From contig NZ_JHWJ01000005.1 of NCBI RefSeq assembly GCF_000687555.1, forward strand, positions 248,001 to 312,000: a DNA stretch of 64,000 bases. Reading direction: 5' to 3'. Source of the stretch: [Clostridium] aerotolerans DSM 5434 (lineage in GTDB: Bacteria; Bacillota; Clostridia; Lachnospirales; Lachnospiraceae). Position numbers and translations under genes: made by a program. Position 1 is the first letter of the stretch; every line of letters begins with the position of its first letter. Below are positions 54,674 to 63,556 of the stretch, piece by piece. The notes beneath the pieces were generated by a model. The model ran no database searches and was not told where the DNA came from. It saw only the letters and a program-made list of their open reading frames with translations.

Positions 54674-55918
54674 TGCTGTAAGATGATTATATACACGTTC
54701 CTTCCGGCACAATACCAGTAAAGCCCCGGTAATTAAAACCACTCCCATTAAGGCTGGTGATACATGGCCCAGCAATACATAGAGCTGGCCTCCAATGACC
54801 GGTCCTGCGATTCTTGCCAGGGATTGTATGGCCTGACTCCCGCCCTGTACTCTCCCCTGTTCGCTTGATTCCACCGACTTAGAAATCATACCATTAAAGG
54901 AAGGTCCAAAGATGGAATCACCAAATCCAAAGACAAACATACCTAAAATGAAAAAAGGATAGAAGGAAAACAAGGCTGATACTGCAATCAGACAATACCC
55001 TAATATCTCCGAACCCATTCCTAGGATTACAATCTGCATATCGCTGCACTTTTTAAGAAGTCTTGGCATGATAAAACCTTGAGATATAATATCCTGTATT
55101 CCGATAATGGAAAACATGAGTCCAATGATTACTGGCTGCCAATGGAAGGTATCTATGATGAATTGTGAAAAAACCGCCTGTAGTGATCCATTAGGTATCC
55201 AAAGTAAAAAAGCAGATAATAAAAGCCGTTTCAATTTTTTCATAGACAATACATTCATAAGCTGCTTAAGTGGATTTAAGCTTGTAAGAGAAATCATTTC
55301 AGATCTGAGACTTTTATGAAGACTCTCAGGCATAAAAAAGAATCCAAATCCAAAGTTCAACAAGGTTATGGCGGCTCCAAAGAACATAGGCACCGAATAA
55401 CCAAACCTGGCGAGCAATCCTCCTACGGCAGGCCCTATGGCAAAACCAGTTCCAGTGACCGCACTTACCCAGCCAAAGTATTTGGTTCTTTGCTCTCTGG
55501 GAGTAATGTCTGCAAAATAAGCAAAAATAGTACTTATGCTGCCTCCTGTTATCCCTTCAATGATGCGCCCGACAAATAATACCCACAAGGCACCTCCAAT
55601 ACCAAAAACAATATAACCGGCTGCCGATCCTAAAAGGCAAGCTAACAGCAAAGGCCTGCGCCCATACCTGTCGCTTAAAGCTCCTAAGCCCGGAGCAGCC
55701 AGAAAAACGCAAGCGGCATAAACGGAAGTTAAAAGAGTGACCATAATTGCCTGTTCCTCGGGGGATTTGACATATGGTGCTACTAAAAACGGAATTACTG
55801 GGGTTATAATACTAAACCCTAATCCACAAAGAAATACCATCATAAGGCCAAATATTAAAGCCTTTCTATCTACAGCTGTTTCATGATTTTCTTCTTTTTG
55901 CAATTTAATTGTAAACAT
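54671..55918 (-). CDS. MFS exporter (TetA-like drug:H+ antiporter family)
   Basis: A 415-residue 12-helix transporter. Motif A is GALSDRYGRRPLLL, motif C GTGFAIGPAVGG, and a long central loop separates the halves (about residue 200). Similar to TetA/multidrug exporters; the drug, if any, is unknown. GAGGAG precedes the start. A MarR gene follows on the same strand upstream, and a palindromic site overlaps the promoter. Confidence 0.85.
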   Translation of the reverse strand: MFTIKLQKEENHETAVDRKALIFGLMMVFLCGLGFSIITPVIPFLVAPYVKSPEEQAIMVTLLTSVYAACVFLAAPGLGALSDRYGRRPLLLACLLGSAAGYIVFGIGGALWVLFVGRIIEGITGGSISTIFAYFADITPREQRTKYFGWVSAVTGTGFAIGPAVGGLLARFGYSVPMFFGAAITLLNFGFGFFFMPESLHKSLRSEMISLTSLNPLKQLMNVLSMKKLKRLLLSAFLLWIPNGSLQAVFSQFIIDTFHWQPVIIGLMFSIIGIQDIISQGFIMPRLLKKCSDMQIVILGMGSEILGYCLIAVSALFSFYPFFILGMFVFGFGDSIFGPSFNGMISKSVESSEQGRVQGGSQAIQSLARIAGPVIGGQLYVLLGHVSPALMGVVLITGALLVLCRKERVYNHLTA

Positions 55919-55952
55919 AACAATTCTCCTCTCATTGTTTTATTGTTTCCTT

Positions 55953-55993
55953 GGACACATATTTATCTTAACTCTTTTTTGTGTCCTTGTCAA
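55953..55993 (-). promoter_or_regulatory. MFS promoter with flanking inverted repeat
   Basis: Minus strand TTGACA (55988-55993), 17 bases, TAAGAT (55965-55970). GGACACA (55953-55959) and TGTGTCC (55980-55986) are perfect mirror arms on either side of the -10; a MarR-type repressor is the natural candidate. The stretch 55994-56137 between it and the marR terminator showed nothing further. Confidence 0.65.
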
Positions 55994-56137
55994 CAATAAC
56001 AAAAAACAATTTAAAGAGTCTGCCTCGCCACACTCTGGCGCTGACCCGCTGTCAGATTAGGGAAAATCTTTCTTAAAACGCCATGTGCTCCCCGCCCGGC
56101 AGGACTTTTCATGAATAAATCGTATTTCTTGTTGTAT

Positions 56138-56169
56138 AAAAAAGCGGCCACACTTTGTTCGTTGGCCGC
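56138..56169 (-). terminator. Terminator of the marR gene
   Basis: GCGGCCA and TGGCCGC arms around a 12-base loop; on the minus strand six T follow. Confidence 0.85.
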
Positions 56170-56188
56170 CTGTAATTACAATATATAA

Positions 56189-56668
56189 TTAAATTTTTTC
56201 TGAATGAATATCAGAATCAAGTTTCTTTATTTCTTCATCCAAATGACTGCTGTAGCTTTCTATAAAACGAAGCATGCTGTCAAACTGTTCATCCGTAACT
56301 TGCTCAAAAACAGCCTCATCACGCTTCTTGAATTCTCTGTGAAGGCTCTCATGGATGTCATATAGTTCTTTTCCTTTATTGGTAAGCTTGAAATAGATTT
56401 CCTTCTTGTTATCTGGCTTTTGATAACTTTCAATAAAACCTTTTTCCATCAGTTTTTTTGTTATTTTACTCATGGCGCTTCTGGTCATATAGAAGGACTC
56501 TGAGAGTTTTGTCACGTTAGAATCTGAATTTCTACCAATATATTCAATGCAATGCACCTCGGAAGCCTTATAGTCCTTAAGTACGTCTTCCATCTTAATC
56601 TTATTCAGCCAGGACATCTTATTTAACAAATCCCTCAATCCCATAATGACATGTTCTTCTTTATCCAT
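56189..56668 (-). CDS. MarR-family transcriptional regulator
   Basis: A 159-residue winged-helix regulator. The recognition region includes SNVTKLSESFYMTRSAMSKI and the wing MEKGFIESYQKPDNKKEIYF, followed by a helical dimer end. Start MDKEEH has GGGAGG seven bases upstream; a longer in-frame version lacks a ribosome site. It likely controls the MFS exporter downstream, though a terminator separates the two. Confidence 0.87.
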   Translation of the reverse strand: MDKEEHVIMGLRDLLNKMSWLNKIKMEDVLKDYKASEVHCIEYIGRNSDSNVTKLSESFYMTRSAMSKITKKLMEKGFIESYQKPDNKKEIYFKLTNKGKELYDIHESLHREFKKRDEAVFEQVTDEQFDSMLRFIESYSSHLDEEIKKLDSDIHSEKI

Positions 56669-56744
56669 TGCCAAACCTCCCACTGTGAAGAAACAATTTA
56701 CACTATAAATAATTCTCTTCTTATCATGCGAAACCATTTTAAAT

Positions 56745-56773
56745 AGGGGCCATCTCTCACCGAGACAGCCCCT
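56745..56773 (-). terminator. Weak terminator after the topB operon
   Basis: GGGGC-TG-TCTC with GAGA-TG-GCCCC forms an 11-pair stem on the minus strand, followed by TATTT only. Confidence 0.5.
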
Positions 56774-56815
56774 CTCTTGCACGTTGTTCTATCTCTTATC
56801 TGAGATTACAATTCA

Positions 56816-57502
56816 TTACTCTTCTTCTGTTACAGTCTTCTCTACAACTTCACCCTGATTTTTGTAGATAGAGTTTGCATCTACACAGCTTCTTACAGAA
56901 GAAAGGGGATAAATGCTGGATTTTGGTCCGATTACAGTTCCTGGATTTAAAACTGCACCGCAGCCTACCTCTGCATAATCACCAAGGATGGCTCCAAATT
57001 TCTTAAGGCCAGTCTCGATATCTCCATCCTCTGCGTGTACAGTAACCAGAGATTTGTCTGATTTCACATTGGAAGCGATAGAAGAAGCACCCATATGAGA
57101 CTTATATCCTAAAATGGAATCTCCTACGTAGTTAAAATGAGGAACCTGAACGCCGTCAAAAAGAATGGAGTTCTTTACTTCAGAGGAGTTTCCAACCACT
57201 GCAAATTCACCAATGATGGCATTGCCTCTGATAAATGCACAATGACGGATCTGAGCTCCCTTACAGATAATTACGTGCTCACCCATACATGCTGTTGGCG
57301 GAAGATTTACAGATTTATGAATCCATACAGCCTTTCCTACATGTACAAACTCATCTTTAGGAAGACGCTCTCCTAAAGAAACAATGAACTCACTGATTTT
57401 AGGAAGAACTTCCCAAGGATATGTTGTCTGCTCAAATAATAATTTTGCAACAGTATAGTTTGTATCAAATAGATCTTGGTTTGTCATATCTTCTTTTTTC
57501 AT
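56816..57502 (-). CDS. Left-handed beta-helix acyl/nucleotidyl-transferase-like protein
   Basis: A 228-residue protein. After a 60-residue helical start, hexapeptide repeats run from about residue 57 to 200 (for example IICKGAQIRHCAFIRGNAII and GAILGDYAEVGCGAVL). They resemble the C-terminal domain of GlmU-type sugar nucleotide enzymes, but the pyrophosphorylase domain is missing. The YVGDSILGYKSHMG loop is GlmU-like. It follows topB after 12 bases; no substrate can be proposed from context. Confidence 0.75.
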   Translation of the reverse strand: MKKEDMTNQDLFDTNYTVAKLLFEQTTYPWEVLPKISEFIVSLGERLPKDEFVHVGKAVWIHKSVNLPPTACMGEHVIICKGAQIRHCAFIRGNAIIGEFAVVGNSSEVKNSILFDGVQVPHFNYVGDSILGYKSHMGASSIASNVKSDKSLVTVHAEDGDIETGLKKFGAILGDYAEVGCGAVLNPGTVIGPKSSIYPLSSVRSCVDANSIYKNQGEVVEKTVTEEE

Positions 57503-57514
57503 GTTTGTAATCTC

Positions 57515-59572
57515 CTATTTTTCTTTAATATAATTAGCTGCCGCTGCATCAAATACACTGCGAAGATCGTAGTGGTTATTGAGCCTGAGCACCCCAGAGG
57601 TGCGTCCGGCAACAAAATTCTCTAATTTCTGCATGTACTCTTCGGAGGTAATGGAACCTTCGGAAACATAAGTAAGACCCTTTTCCCAGCTTGCTGTAAG
57701 CTCTGGATTCAACAGCTGTTTAATAGATGCATTTACTACATCATAAATCAGCTCTCCAAGCAATGTTGGGGTAATTACCTGTGTTTTCGTATTCAGGGAA
57801 AGATATTTGATATTAAACAGCTTTTTCAAAATCTCCGCCCTGGTAGCACTGGTTCCAATGCCGCTTCCTTTGATCTGAGCCCTTAATTCCTCATCCTCAA
57901 TCAACTGTCCCGCATTTTCCATAGCAAGAATGATGGAACCGGAGGTATAGCGTTTTGGCGGGGATGTTTCCCCTTCCTTTATGGTAAATTCCTTAATGGA
58001 AAGAGCCATTCCCTTTTTTAAGGTGCCAAGCATGGCAATGAACGCAGGGTTATCCATATTCTTTTGAGGTGTATCAGTATCTTTCTCATCTGAATTTTCC
58101 TCAGGCGATGATTTTCCCCCGTCTTTATCCTCTTGAGCTTTCTTTTTCATGCCTGACACGTCAGCAATTTTTAAATATCCCGCTTCCAGCATGACCTTGA
58201 AACTGGAATAAAAATGCTCCTTGCCCACCACCAGCTCCAGGGAATATTTCTGATAAACAGCCGGCGGATAAAAAATGCTTAAAAATCTCCTGGTAATAAC
58301 TTCATAGACTTTATAAGTCAGGGGAGAAAGACCCTTCATTGCTCCCAGGCCCTGCCCGGTAGGTATGATAGCATAGTGATCTGTGATCTGCTTGTCATTG
58401 ACATATCTGGTCTTTTCTATATTACGGTAAGAACCTTTTTCCAAAACCTCAGAAGCTGCATCCTTTAACAGCTCAAAGCCTTTCAGCCCACCGATATTTT
58501 TATGGATTTCCTTTGCAACCGCACTGGAAAGCACTCTGGCATCGGTTCTGGGATAGGTAACCATCTTCTTTTCATAAAGCTCCTGTACTACCTTTAAGGT
58601 CTCATCAGGACTGATCTTAAACATCTTGGAACAATCATTTTGGAGCTCTGCAAGGTTATAAAGAAGAGGCGGATTTTTCGTTTCTTTTTTCTTTTCAATG
58701 GAAGCTACGGTTCCTTCCAGGGGCTCCGCAGAAGTTAAAATTTTAATCAATTCTTCCGCATGCTTTCGCTCCTTAAAACCATTCTCCTTATAAAGATAAG
58801 GGGACTCAAAATATTTAGACCCTGGAGCGCTTCTCCACTCTCCTTCAAAGTCCAGCTCGTCCTTTAAAAATGTACCCACAACCCGGTAAAAGGGAGTTTT
58901 TACAAAGCCTCTGACTTCCCTTTCTTTACGGATTACCATTCCCATGACACATGTCATGACACGGCCAACCGATATGACTGTATTTTTCCCACTCCGCATA
59001 TAGTTGGAAATATGCTGTCCATACCTTAGTGTAAGCAATCGGGAAAAATTAATTCCCATGAGATAATCTTCTTTTGCCCGTAAATATGCGGAAGCTGAGA
59101 GATTATCATATTCAGAAGAATCCTTTGCCTCACGAATTCCTCTTAAAATCTCATCTTCTGTCTGGGAGTCGATCCATACCCTCTTTTGGCACTTATCCTT
59201 AACTCCCGCCATCTGGGCAACCAGGCGGTATATGTATTCTCCTTCCCGTCCGGAGTCAGTGCAGACATATATCACGTCTACATCCGAACGGTTCAGCAGG
59301 CTGCTTACAATCTTAAATTGTTTTTCAGCGCTGGGAATTACCTCGTATTTAAACTCTTTTGGAAGAAACGGAAGGGTAGACAAGCTCCACCGCTTAAACT
59401 TCGGATCATAGCTTTCCGGATAACTCATGGTCACCAGATGGCCTACGCACCAGGTAATAATCGCCTCATCAGACTCAATATAACCATCACTGCGCCTTCC
59501 CTTTACTTTCAGAGCATTGGCAAATTCCTGCGCTACACTTGGTTTTTCTGCAATGTATAACGATTTCGACAT
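57515..59572 (-). CDS. topB: DNA topoisomerase III
   Basis: A 685-residue type IA topoisomerase. The TOPRIM domain has LYIAEKPSVA and CTDSGREGEYIYRL; the active Tyr is in MVTYPRTDARVLS. There is no zinc-finger tail, as usual for TopB. An acidic insertion near residue 480 (EENSDEKD) looks disordered. GGGAG precedes the start. Confidence 0.93.
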   Translation of the reverse strand: MSKSLYIAEKPSVAQEFANALKVKGRRSDGYIESDEAIITWCVGHLVTMSYPESYDPKFKRWSLSTLPFLPKEFKYEVIPSAEKQFKIVSSLLNRSDVDVIYVCTDSGREGEYIYRLVAQMAGVKDKCQKRVWIDSQTEDEILRGIREAKDSSEYDNLSASAYLRAKEDYLMGINFSRLLTLRYGQHISNYMRSGKNTVISVGRVMTCVMGMVIRKEREVRGFVKTPFYRVVGTFLKDELDFEGEWRSAPGSKYFESPYLYKENGFKERKHAEELIKILTSAEPLEGTVASIEKKKETKNPPLLYNLAELQNDCSKMFKISPDETLKVVQELYEKKMVTYPRTDARVLSSAVAKEIHKNIGGLKGFELLKDAASEVLEKGSYRNIEKTRYVNDKQITDHYAIIPTGQGLGAMKGLSPLTYKVYEVITRRFLSIFYPPAVYQKYSLELVVGKEHFYSSFKVMLEAGYLKIADVSGMKKKAQEDKDGGKSSPEENSDEKDTDTPQKNMDNPAFIAMLGTLKKGMALSIKEFTIKEGETSPPKRYTSGSIILAMENAGQLIEDEELRAQIKGSGIGTSATRAEILKKLFNIKYLSLNTKTQVITPTLLGELIYDVVNASIKQLLNPELTASWEKGLTYVSEGSITSEEYMQKLENFVAGRTSGVLRLNNHYDLRSVFDAAAANYIKEK

Positions 59573-59607
59573 ATAACTCCCTACTGCTCTTTTTTAGTAA
59601 CCTGACT

Positions 59608-59636
59608 ATTATACCATCAAACCCTTGGAATAGCAA
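59608..59636 (-). promoter_or_regulatory. Promoter of topB
   Basis: Minus strand TTGCTA (59631-59636), 17 bases, TATAAT (59608-59613). Confidence 0.75.
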
Positions 59637-59666
59637 ATATTTGACCGTTTAAAACTTATTATACCA

Positions 59667-59695
59667 TTGAAAAATAGGAATATCAATGGTACAAT
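59667..59695 (+). promoter_or_regulatory. Promoter of the ybaK-like gene
   Basis: TTGAAA (59667-59672), 17 bases, TACAAT (59690-59695), 34 bases before the start. Confidence 0.7.
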
Positions 59696-59728
59696 GGTTT
59701 ACAATTTTATTAAAAGGAGTGTTGAACC

Positions 59729-60211
59729 ATGTCAGTACAGAAGGTAAAAGAGTATTTAAAAGACTATGGCAGAGACTGCCAGGTAAAGGAATTCCCGGTA
59801 TCCAGTGCTACGGTCTTACTGGCCGCCAAAGCCCTTGATGTATCTCCCGCCCGCATTGCCAAGACCCTGTCCTTTCGTAAGGAAGATTCAGACAGCTGCA
59901 TTTTGGTGGTTACTGCGGGAGACACAAAAATTGATAACGCAAAGTTTAAAAAGACATTTGGCTACAAGGCAAAAATGCTGGCAGCTGAGGAGGTTTCCTT
60001 ACTAACCGGCCATGAAATAGGCGGCGTCTGCCCCTTTGCCAACCCGGAACAGGTTTCTACCTACTTAGATATCTCCATGCAAAGATTTGAAACCGTTTTT
60101 CCGGCTGCCGGAAGCTCCAATTCCGCCATTGAATTGACCTGTGAAGAGCTTTTCATGCTATCAGGTGCTTTGGAATGGATCGATGTGTGTAAAATAACAG
60201 ATGCATCCTGA
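59729..60211 (+). CDS. YbaK/EbsC-family aminoacyl-tRNA deacylase
   Basis: A 160-residue YbaK-fold protein. Key segments are AKTLSFRKED, VTAGDTKID with the conserved Asp, and HEIGGVCPFA. Relatives remove mischarged amino acids (Cys or Ala from tRNA-Pro). AAAGGAG precedes the start. It stands alone, convergent with the EamA gene 13 bases away. Confidence 0.87.
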   Translation: MSVQKVKEYLKDYGRDCQVKEFPVSSATVLLAAKALDVSPARIAKTLSFRKEDSDSCILVVTAGDTKIDNAKFKKTFGYKAKMLAAEEVSLLTGHEIGGVCPFANPEQVSTYLDISMQRFETVFPAAGSSNSAIELTCEELFMLSGALEWIDVCKITDAS

Positions 60212-60224
60212 TTGATCACACCGA

Positions 60225-61109
60225 TCATGCTTTCTTCTTTCTCTGATATTCTGACAGGATTACAGAGGCGAACAATAAGATACACCCTGCCATGAGTTTA
60301 GGGGTTACCTCTTCTCCCAGGAATATGACTGAAAATACCAGGCCAAATACTGCTTCAAAGGACAGTATAATAGAAGTAGTATTTGGGCTTAGGTGCTTCT
60401 GTCCCACATTCTGAAGCAGAAAGCAGATCATGGTACTGAATATACCAAGATACAATAAGCCAATGAGCATGGAACCATTGATGACGGTAAAATCCTGTGT
60501 TCCTTCCATAATCGGTGCCAAAATCCAGCTAAGGATTGCAGCTGCCACCATCTGAATCACGGTCAGCCTCACCGGATCGTGATGATCCGTATACCGGTCT
60601 ACAAATACGATATGGAACGCAAAAAACAGACCGCAGAAAAGTGTCAGTAAATCACCTATGTTAATAGAAAGATCGCCTTCCAGTGAAATAAGGGCCAGTC
60701 CGAATACAGCGATGACGGCTGCGCCTATATTGTTCACAGAGGGCCTTTTTTTATTAAAGAACCAGTGCAGAAAAGGTACTATAATCACGTATAGCGTAGT
60801 GATAAATGCATTTTTGCTGGCAGTGGTATACTTCACCCCATAAGTCTGAAGCAGATAGCTGACGAACAAAAACACGCCCAAAAGGCTGCCGCATAGTATT
60901 TCTGTTTTATTTACCAGCTTAAGGCGATTAAAAAATACTGCGACCAGTGCCATAGAAGCAATGGTAAAACGCAGAGCCAGTAAATAGGTGGGAGAAATAA
61001 TATCGACTGAATTTTTCATCACCACAAACGCGCTACCCCATATTATTGTGGTCACTATAAGACCAAGGGCTGACAGTGCCTTAATTCCTTTTCCGTCCTG
61101 TATATTCAT
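60225..61109 (-). CDS. EamA-family (DMT) transporter
   Basis: A 294-residue ten-helix protein with two EamA repeats: GLIVTTIIWGSAFVVMK opens the first, and LPFAFHIVFVDRY-like and SFEAVFGLVFSVIFLGE segments mark the second. Metabolite exporter of unknown substrate. AAAGGA lies about 13 bases before the ATG. Confidence 0.85.
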   Translation of the reverse strand: MNIQDGKGIKALSALGLIVTTIIWGSAFVVMKNSVDIISPTYLLALRFTIASMALVAVFFNRLKLVNKTEILCGSLLGVFLFVSYLLQTYGVKYTTASKNAFITTLYVIIVPFLHWFFNKKRPSVNNIGAAVIAVFGLALISLEGDLSINIGDLLTLFCGLFFAFHIVFVDRYTDHHDPVRLTVIQMVAAAILSWILAPIMEGTQDFTVINGSMLIGLLYLGIFSTMICFLLQNVGQKHLSPNTTSIILSFEAVFGLVFSVIFLGEEVTPKLMAGCILLFASVILSEYQRKKKA

Positions 61110-61138
61110 ATGTATAGCAAAGTCCTTTCACATAAGTT

Positions 61139-61164
61139 CAGGGGCGCAGCACCCTGCGTCCCTG
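61139..61164. repeat. Hairpin between galM and the EamA gene
   Basis: CAGGGGCGCAG and CTGCGTCCCTG pair around a four-base loop. No T-run follows on the minus strand, so termination is uncertain; on the plus strand only GATTATTTT follows. Confidence 0.5.
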
Positions 61165-61185
61165 GATTATTTTCTATGTATGATA

Positions 61186-62247
61186 TTATTCTGCGATAGA
61201 AAATTTATAAATCGTTACGGTCTGATATTCATCTCCAGCTTTTAATAGGGGAGATGGAAACTCAGGATTGTTGATGGCATTGGGATAATACTGGGTCTCA
61301 AAACAGTAGCAGCAGCGTTTTTCATAAACAGCTCCGCCTTTTCCTGTCATCCCGTCCTTTAAAAAGTTAGCGGTGTAGAACTGCATTCCTGGTAAATCGG
61401 TGTATACCTCCATACGGATGCCTGTTTTATCAGATTCTGCTGCAGCACATAAGGAAACTTCTCCCTCTGGATGATTAAGCACCCAGTTGTGGTCAAAGCC
61501 GCCGCCAAAGATCAATGCTTCGTAATCCTCATTAATATCCTGCTCAATTGGCTTCATCTGGGTGAAATCCATTGGAGTTCCCTTTACAGGTGTAATCTCG
61601 CCGGTTGGAATGGAGCCTTCATCTGCTCTGGTATAAGTATCTGCATCGATCCAGACACGCTGTTTCATTGCATTTTTGCCATCCTGACCATCAAGGTTAA
61701 AATAGCTGTGGTTGGTAAAATTAGCCACTGTATCCTGGTCGCAAACCATATGATAGGAAAGAATCAGGCTGTTATCCTGAGTCAGGGTATAGGCTGCTGT
61801 AATGGTAGCATTTCCAGGGAATCCCTGATCTCCGTCAGGTGAGAAAAGAGAAAAGCTGATTTTCGTACCTTCCTCTGCCTCCTCAACTTCAGCCTCCCAC
61901 AGCCGGGAGTGATAAAGATCAGAACCGCTATGTAGATTGTTGACACCATTATTGGCTTCCAATTGATACTCTTTGCCGTTGATTTCAAATGCAGCATTTG
62001 CGATCCGGTTGGCATTTCTACCAATGGGTGCTCCAAAATGAGGGGGATTTTCCAGGTACTGGGCTACGGTATCATACCCTAACACCACATCCTTCTTATT
62101 TCCTTCCCGATCCGGCACCAACATACTGACCCACACGGCTCCTAAATCTGTAAATGAAGCAGAAACTCCATTTCCATTTTCCAGTGTATACAAATACACT
62201 TCTTTGCCATCCGGCATGTTTCCCCAAAGTTCTTTTTTGTATGCCAT
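61186..62247 (-). CDS. galM: Aldose 1-epimerase (galactose mutarotase)
   Basis: A 353-residue mutarotase. Catalytic His in TNHSYFNL and Glu in FETQYYPNAINNP are present, with GRNANRIANA and GGGFDHNWVL as sugar-binding loops. It interconverts alpha and beta anomers. GGAGG precedes the start. No gal operon genes adjoin, so the physiological aldose is open. Confidence 0.92.
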   Translation of the reverse strand: MAYKKELWGNMPDGKEVYLYTLENGNGVSASFTDLGAVWVSMLVPDREGNKKDVVLGYDTVAQYLENPPHFGAPIGRNANRIANAAFEINGKEYQLEANNGVNNLHSGSDLYHSRLWEAEVEEAEEGTKISFSLFSPDGDQGFPGNATITAAYTLTQDNSLILSYHMVCDQDTVANFTNHSYFNLDGQDGKNAMKQRVWIDADTYTRADEGSIPTGEITPVKGTPMDFTQMKPIEQDINEDYEALIFGGGFDHNWVLNHPEGEVSLCAAAESDKTGIRMEVYTDLPGMQFYTANFLKDGMTGKGGAVYEKRCCYCFETQYYPNAINNPEFPSPLLKAGDEYQTVTIYKFSIAE

Positions 62248-62275
62248 TTTGCTTCCTCCATATACCTTTTCCTAA

Positions 62276-62297
62276 AAGCCCCTTATAAAAGGGGCTT
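62276..62297 (-). terminator. Terminator of asd
   Basis: AAGCCCC and GGGGCTT arms with a short AT loop; on the minus strand four T follow, 10 bases after the asd stop. Confidence 0.75.
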
Positions 62298-62307
62298 CAT
62301 GGTTTTA

Positions 62308-63396
62308 TTATTTCCCAGCCGATATATATCCTTTGGCTGTTAAAAGCTCTGCACAGAGAACGGCTCCGCCTGCTGCCCCACGGACGGTGTTGTGAGACAT
62401 TCCCACAAATTTATAATCGTAAACCGTATCTTCACGTAAACGGCCCACGGAAATTCCCATGCCGTTTTCATAATCCACATCAAGTGTGATCTGTGGACGG
62501 TTATCTTCTTCCATATATTGAATAAACTGCTTTGGCGCACTTGGAAGCTTAAGCTCCTGTGGAAGGCCACTGAACTGGCGGATGCGGTCAATCAGTTCTT
62601 CTTTGGTTGGCTTTTTACGGAATTTTACAAACACAGCGGCTGTATGTCCATTTAAAACGGGAATACGGATACACTGACATGTAATAGCCGGTTCACTGGC
62701 TTTTACGATCTGTCCGTCTACGACCTCACCCCAAAGACGCAGCGGCTCCTGCTCGCTTTTTTCTTCCTCGCCGCCGATAAATGGAATCACATTGCCTACC
62801 ATCTCCGGCCAATCCTTAAAGTTCTTGCCTGCACCGGAAATCGCCTGATAAGTGGTAGCCACTACTTCATAAGGCTCAAACTCTCTCCATGCGGTAAGTA
62901 CGGGAGCATAGCTTTGAATGGAACAGTTTGGTTTCACTGCAATAAAGCCTTTTTTAGTGCCCAGACGGTCTCTCTGATCTTTGATCACTTCAAAATGCTC
63001 TGGATTGATCTCAGGAATTACCATCGGTACATCCGGAGTCCATCTATGGGCACTGTTGTTGGATACAACAGGTACTTCTGCTTTTGCATAAGCTTCTTCA
63101 ATGGCCTTAATCTCGTCTTTTGACATGTCGACTGCGCTGAATACAAAATCAACGCCAGAAGCCACTGCTTCCACTTCGTTCACATTCATGACCGTTAACT
63201 TTTTCACAGATTCAGGCATTGGTGATGTCATTTTCCAGCGGTCACCCACAGCTTCCTCATATGTTTTTCCGGCAGAGCGTGGACTTGCTGCTACTGTCAC
63301 TACCTCAAACCAGGGATGATTTTCAAGCAGAGAAATGAATCTCTGTCCTACCATTCCGGTTGCTCCCAAGATGCCAACTTGCAATTTCTTTTCCAT
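62308..63396 (-). CDS. asd: Aspartate-semialdehyde dehydrogenase
   Basis: A 362-residue enzyme reducing aspartyl phosphate for lysine, threonine and methionine synthesis. It has NADPH motif GILGATGMVGQ, the catalytic Cys in KPNCSIQ and the later ISGAGKNF and RIPVLNGHTAAV. Its length and motifs fit the archaeal/fungal-like class found in several Firmicutes. GAGGAG precedes MEKKLQV. Confidence 0.93.
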   Translation of the reverse strand: MEKKLQVGILGATGMVGQRFISLLENHPWFEVVTVAASPRSAGKTYEEAVGDRWKMTSPMPESVKKLTVMNVNEVEAVASGVDFVFSAVDMSKDEIKAIEEAYAKAEVPVVSNNSAHRWTPDVPMVIPEINPEHFEVIKDQRDRLGTKKGFIAVKPNCSIQSYAPVLTAWREFEPYEVVATTYQAISGAGKNFKDWPEMVGNVIPFIGGEEEKSEQEPLRLWGEVVDGQIVKASEPAITCQCIRIPVLNGHTAAVFVKFRKKPTKEELIDRIRQFSGLPQELKLPSAPKQFIQYMEEDNRPQITLDVDYENGMGISVGRLREDTVYDYKFVGMSHNTVRGAAGGAVLCAELLTAKGYISAGK

Positions 63397-63453
63397 CGCT
63401 TTCTCCTCACTTCTTTCCAAATTGTAATATCCTAATACGCTAAATTCTTAACT

Positions 63454-63482
63454 ATCCTATAACAAAGTGAAAGAAAAATCAA
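63454..63482 (-). promoter_or_regulatory. Promoter of asd
   Basis: Minus strand TTGATT (63477-63482), 17 bases, TAGGAT (63454-63459). Confidence 0.6.
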
Positions 63483-63498
63483 TATTTATTCGCGATAA

Positions 63499-63544
63499 AA
63501 ATACATTTGTTCGTGTCACAAAGACATTTCTTTAAAATGTATTT
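63499..63544 (-). terminator. Possible terminator of the topoisomerase A gene
   Basis: AAATACATTT and AAATGTATTT arms separated by 26 bases, with T-run on the minus strand. AT-only stem, so weak. Confidence 0.4.
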
Positions 63545-63556
63545 CGTGGTAACGTA

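Noticed and set aside
56669-56782. N-terminal extension of the MarR gene
   Set aside because: The in-frame upstream part covers a terminator hairpin and has no ribosome site, while a GGGAGG site fits the shorter start.
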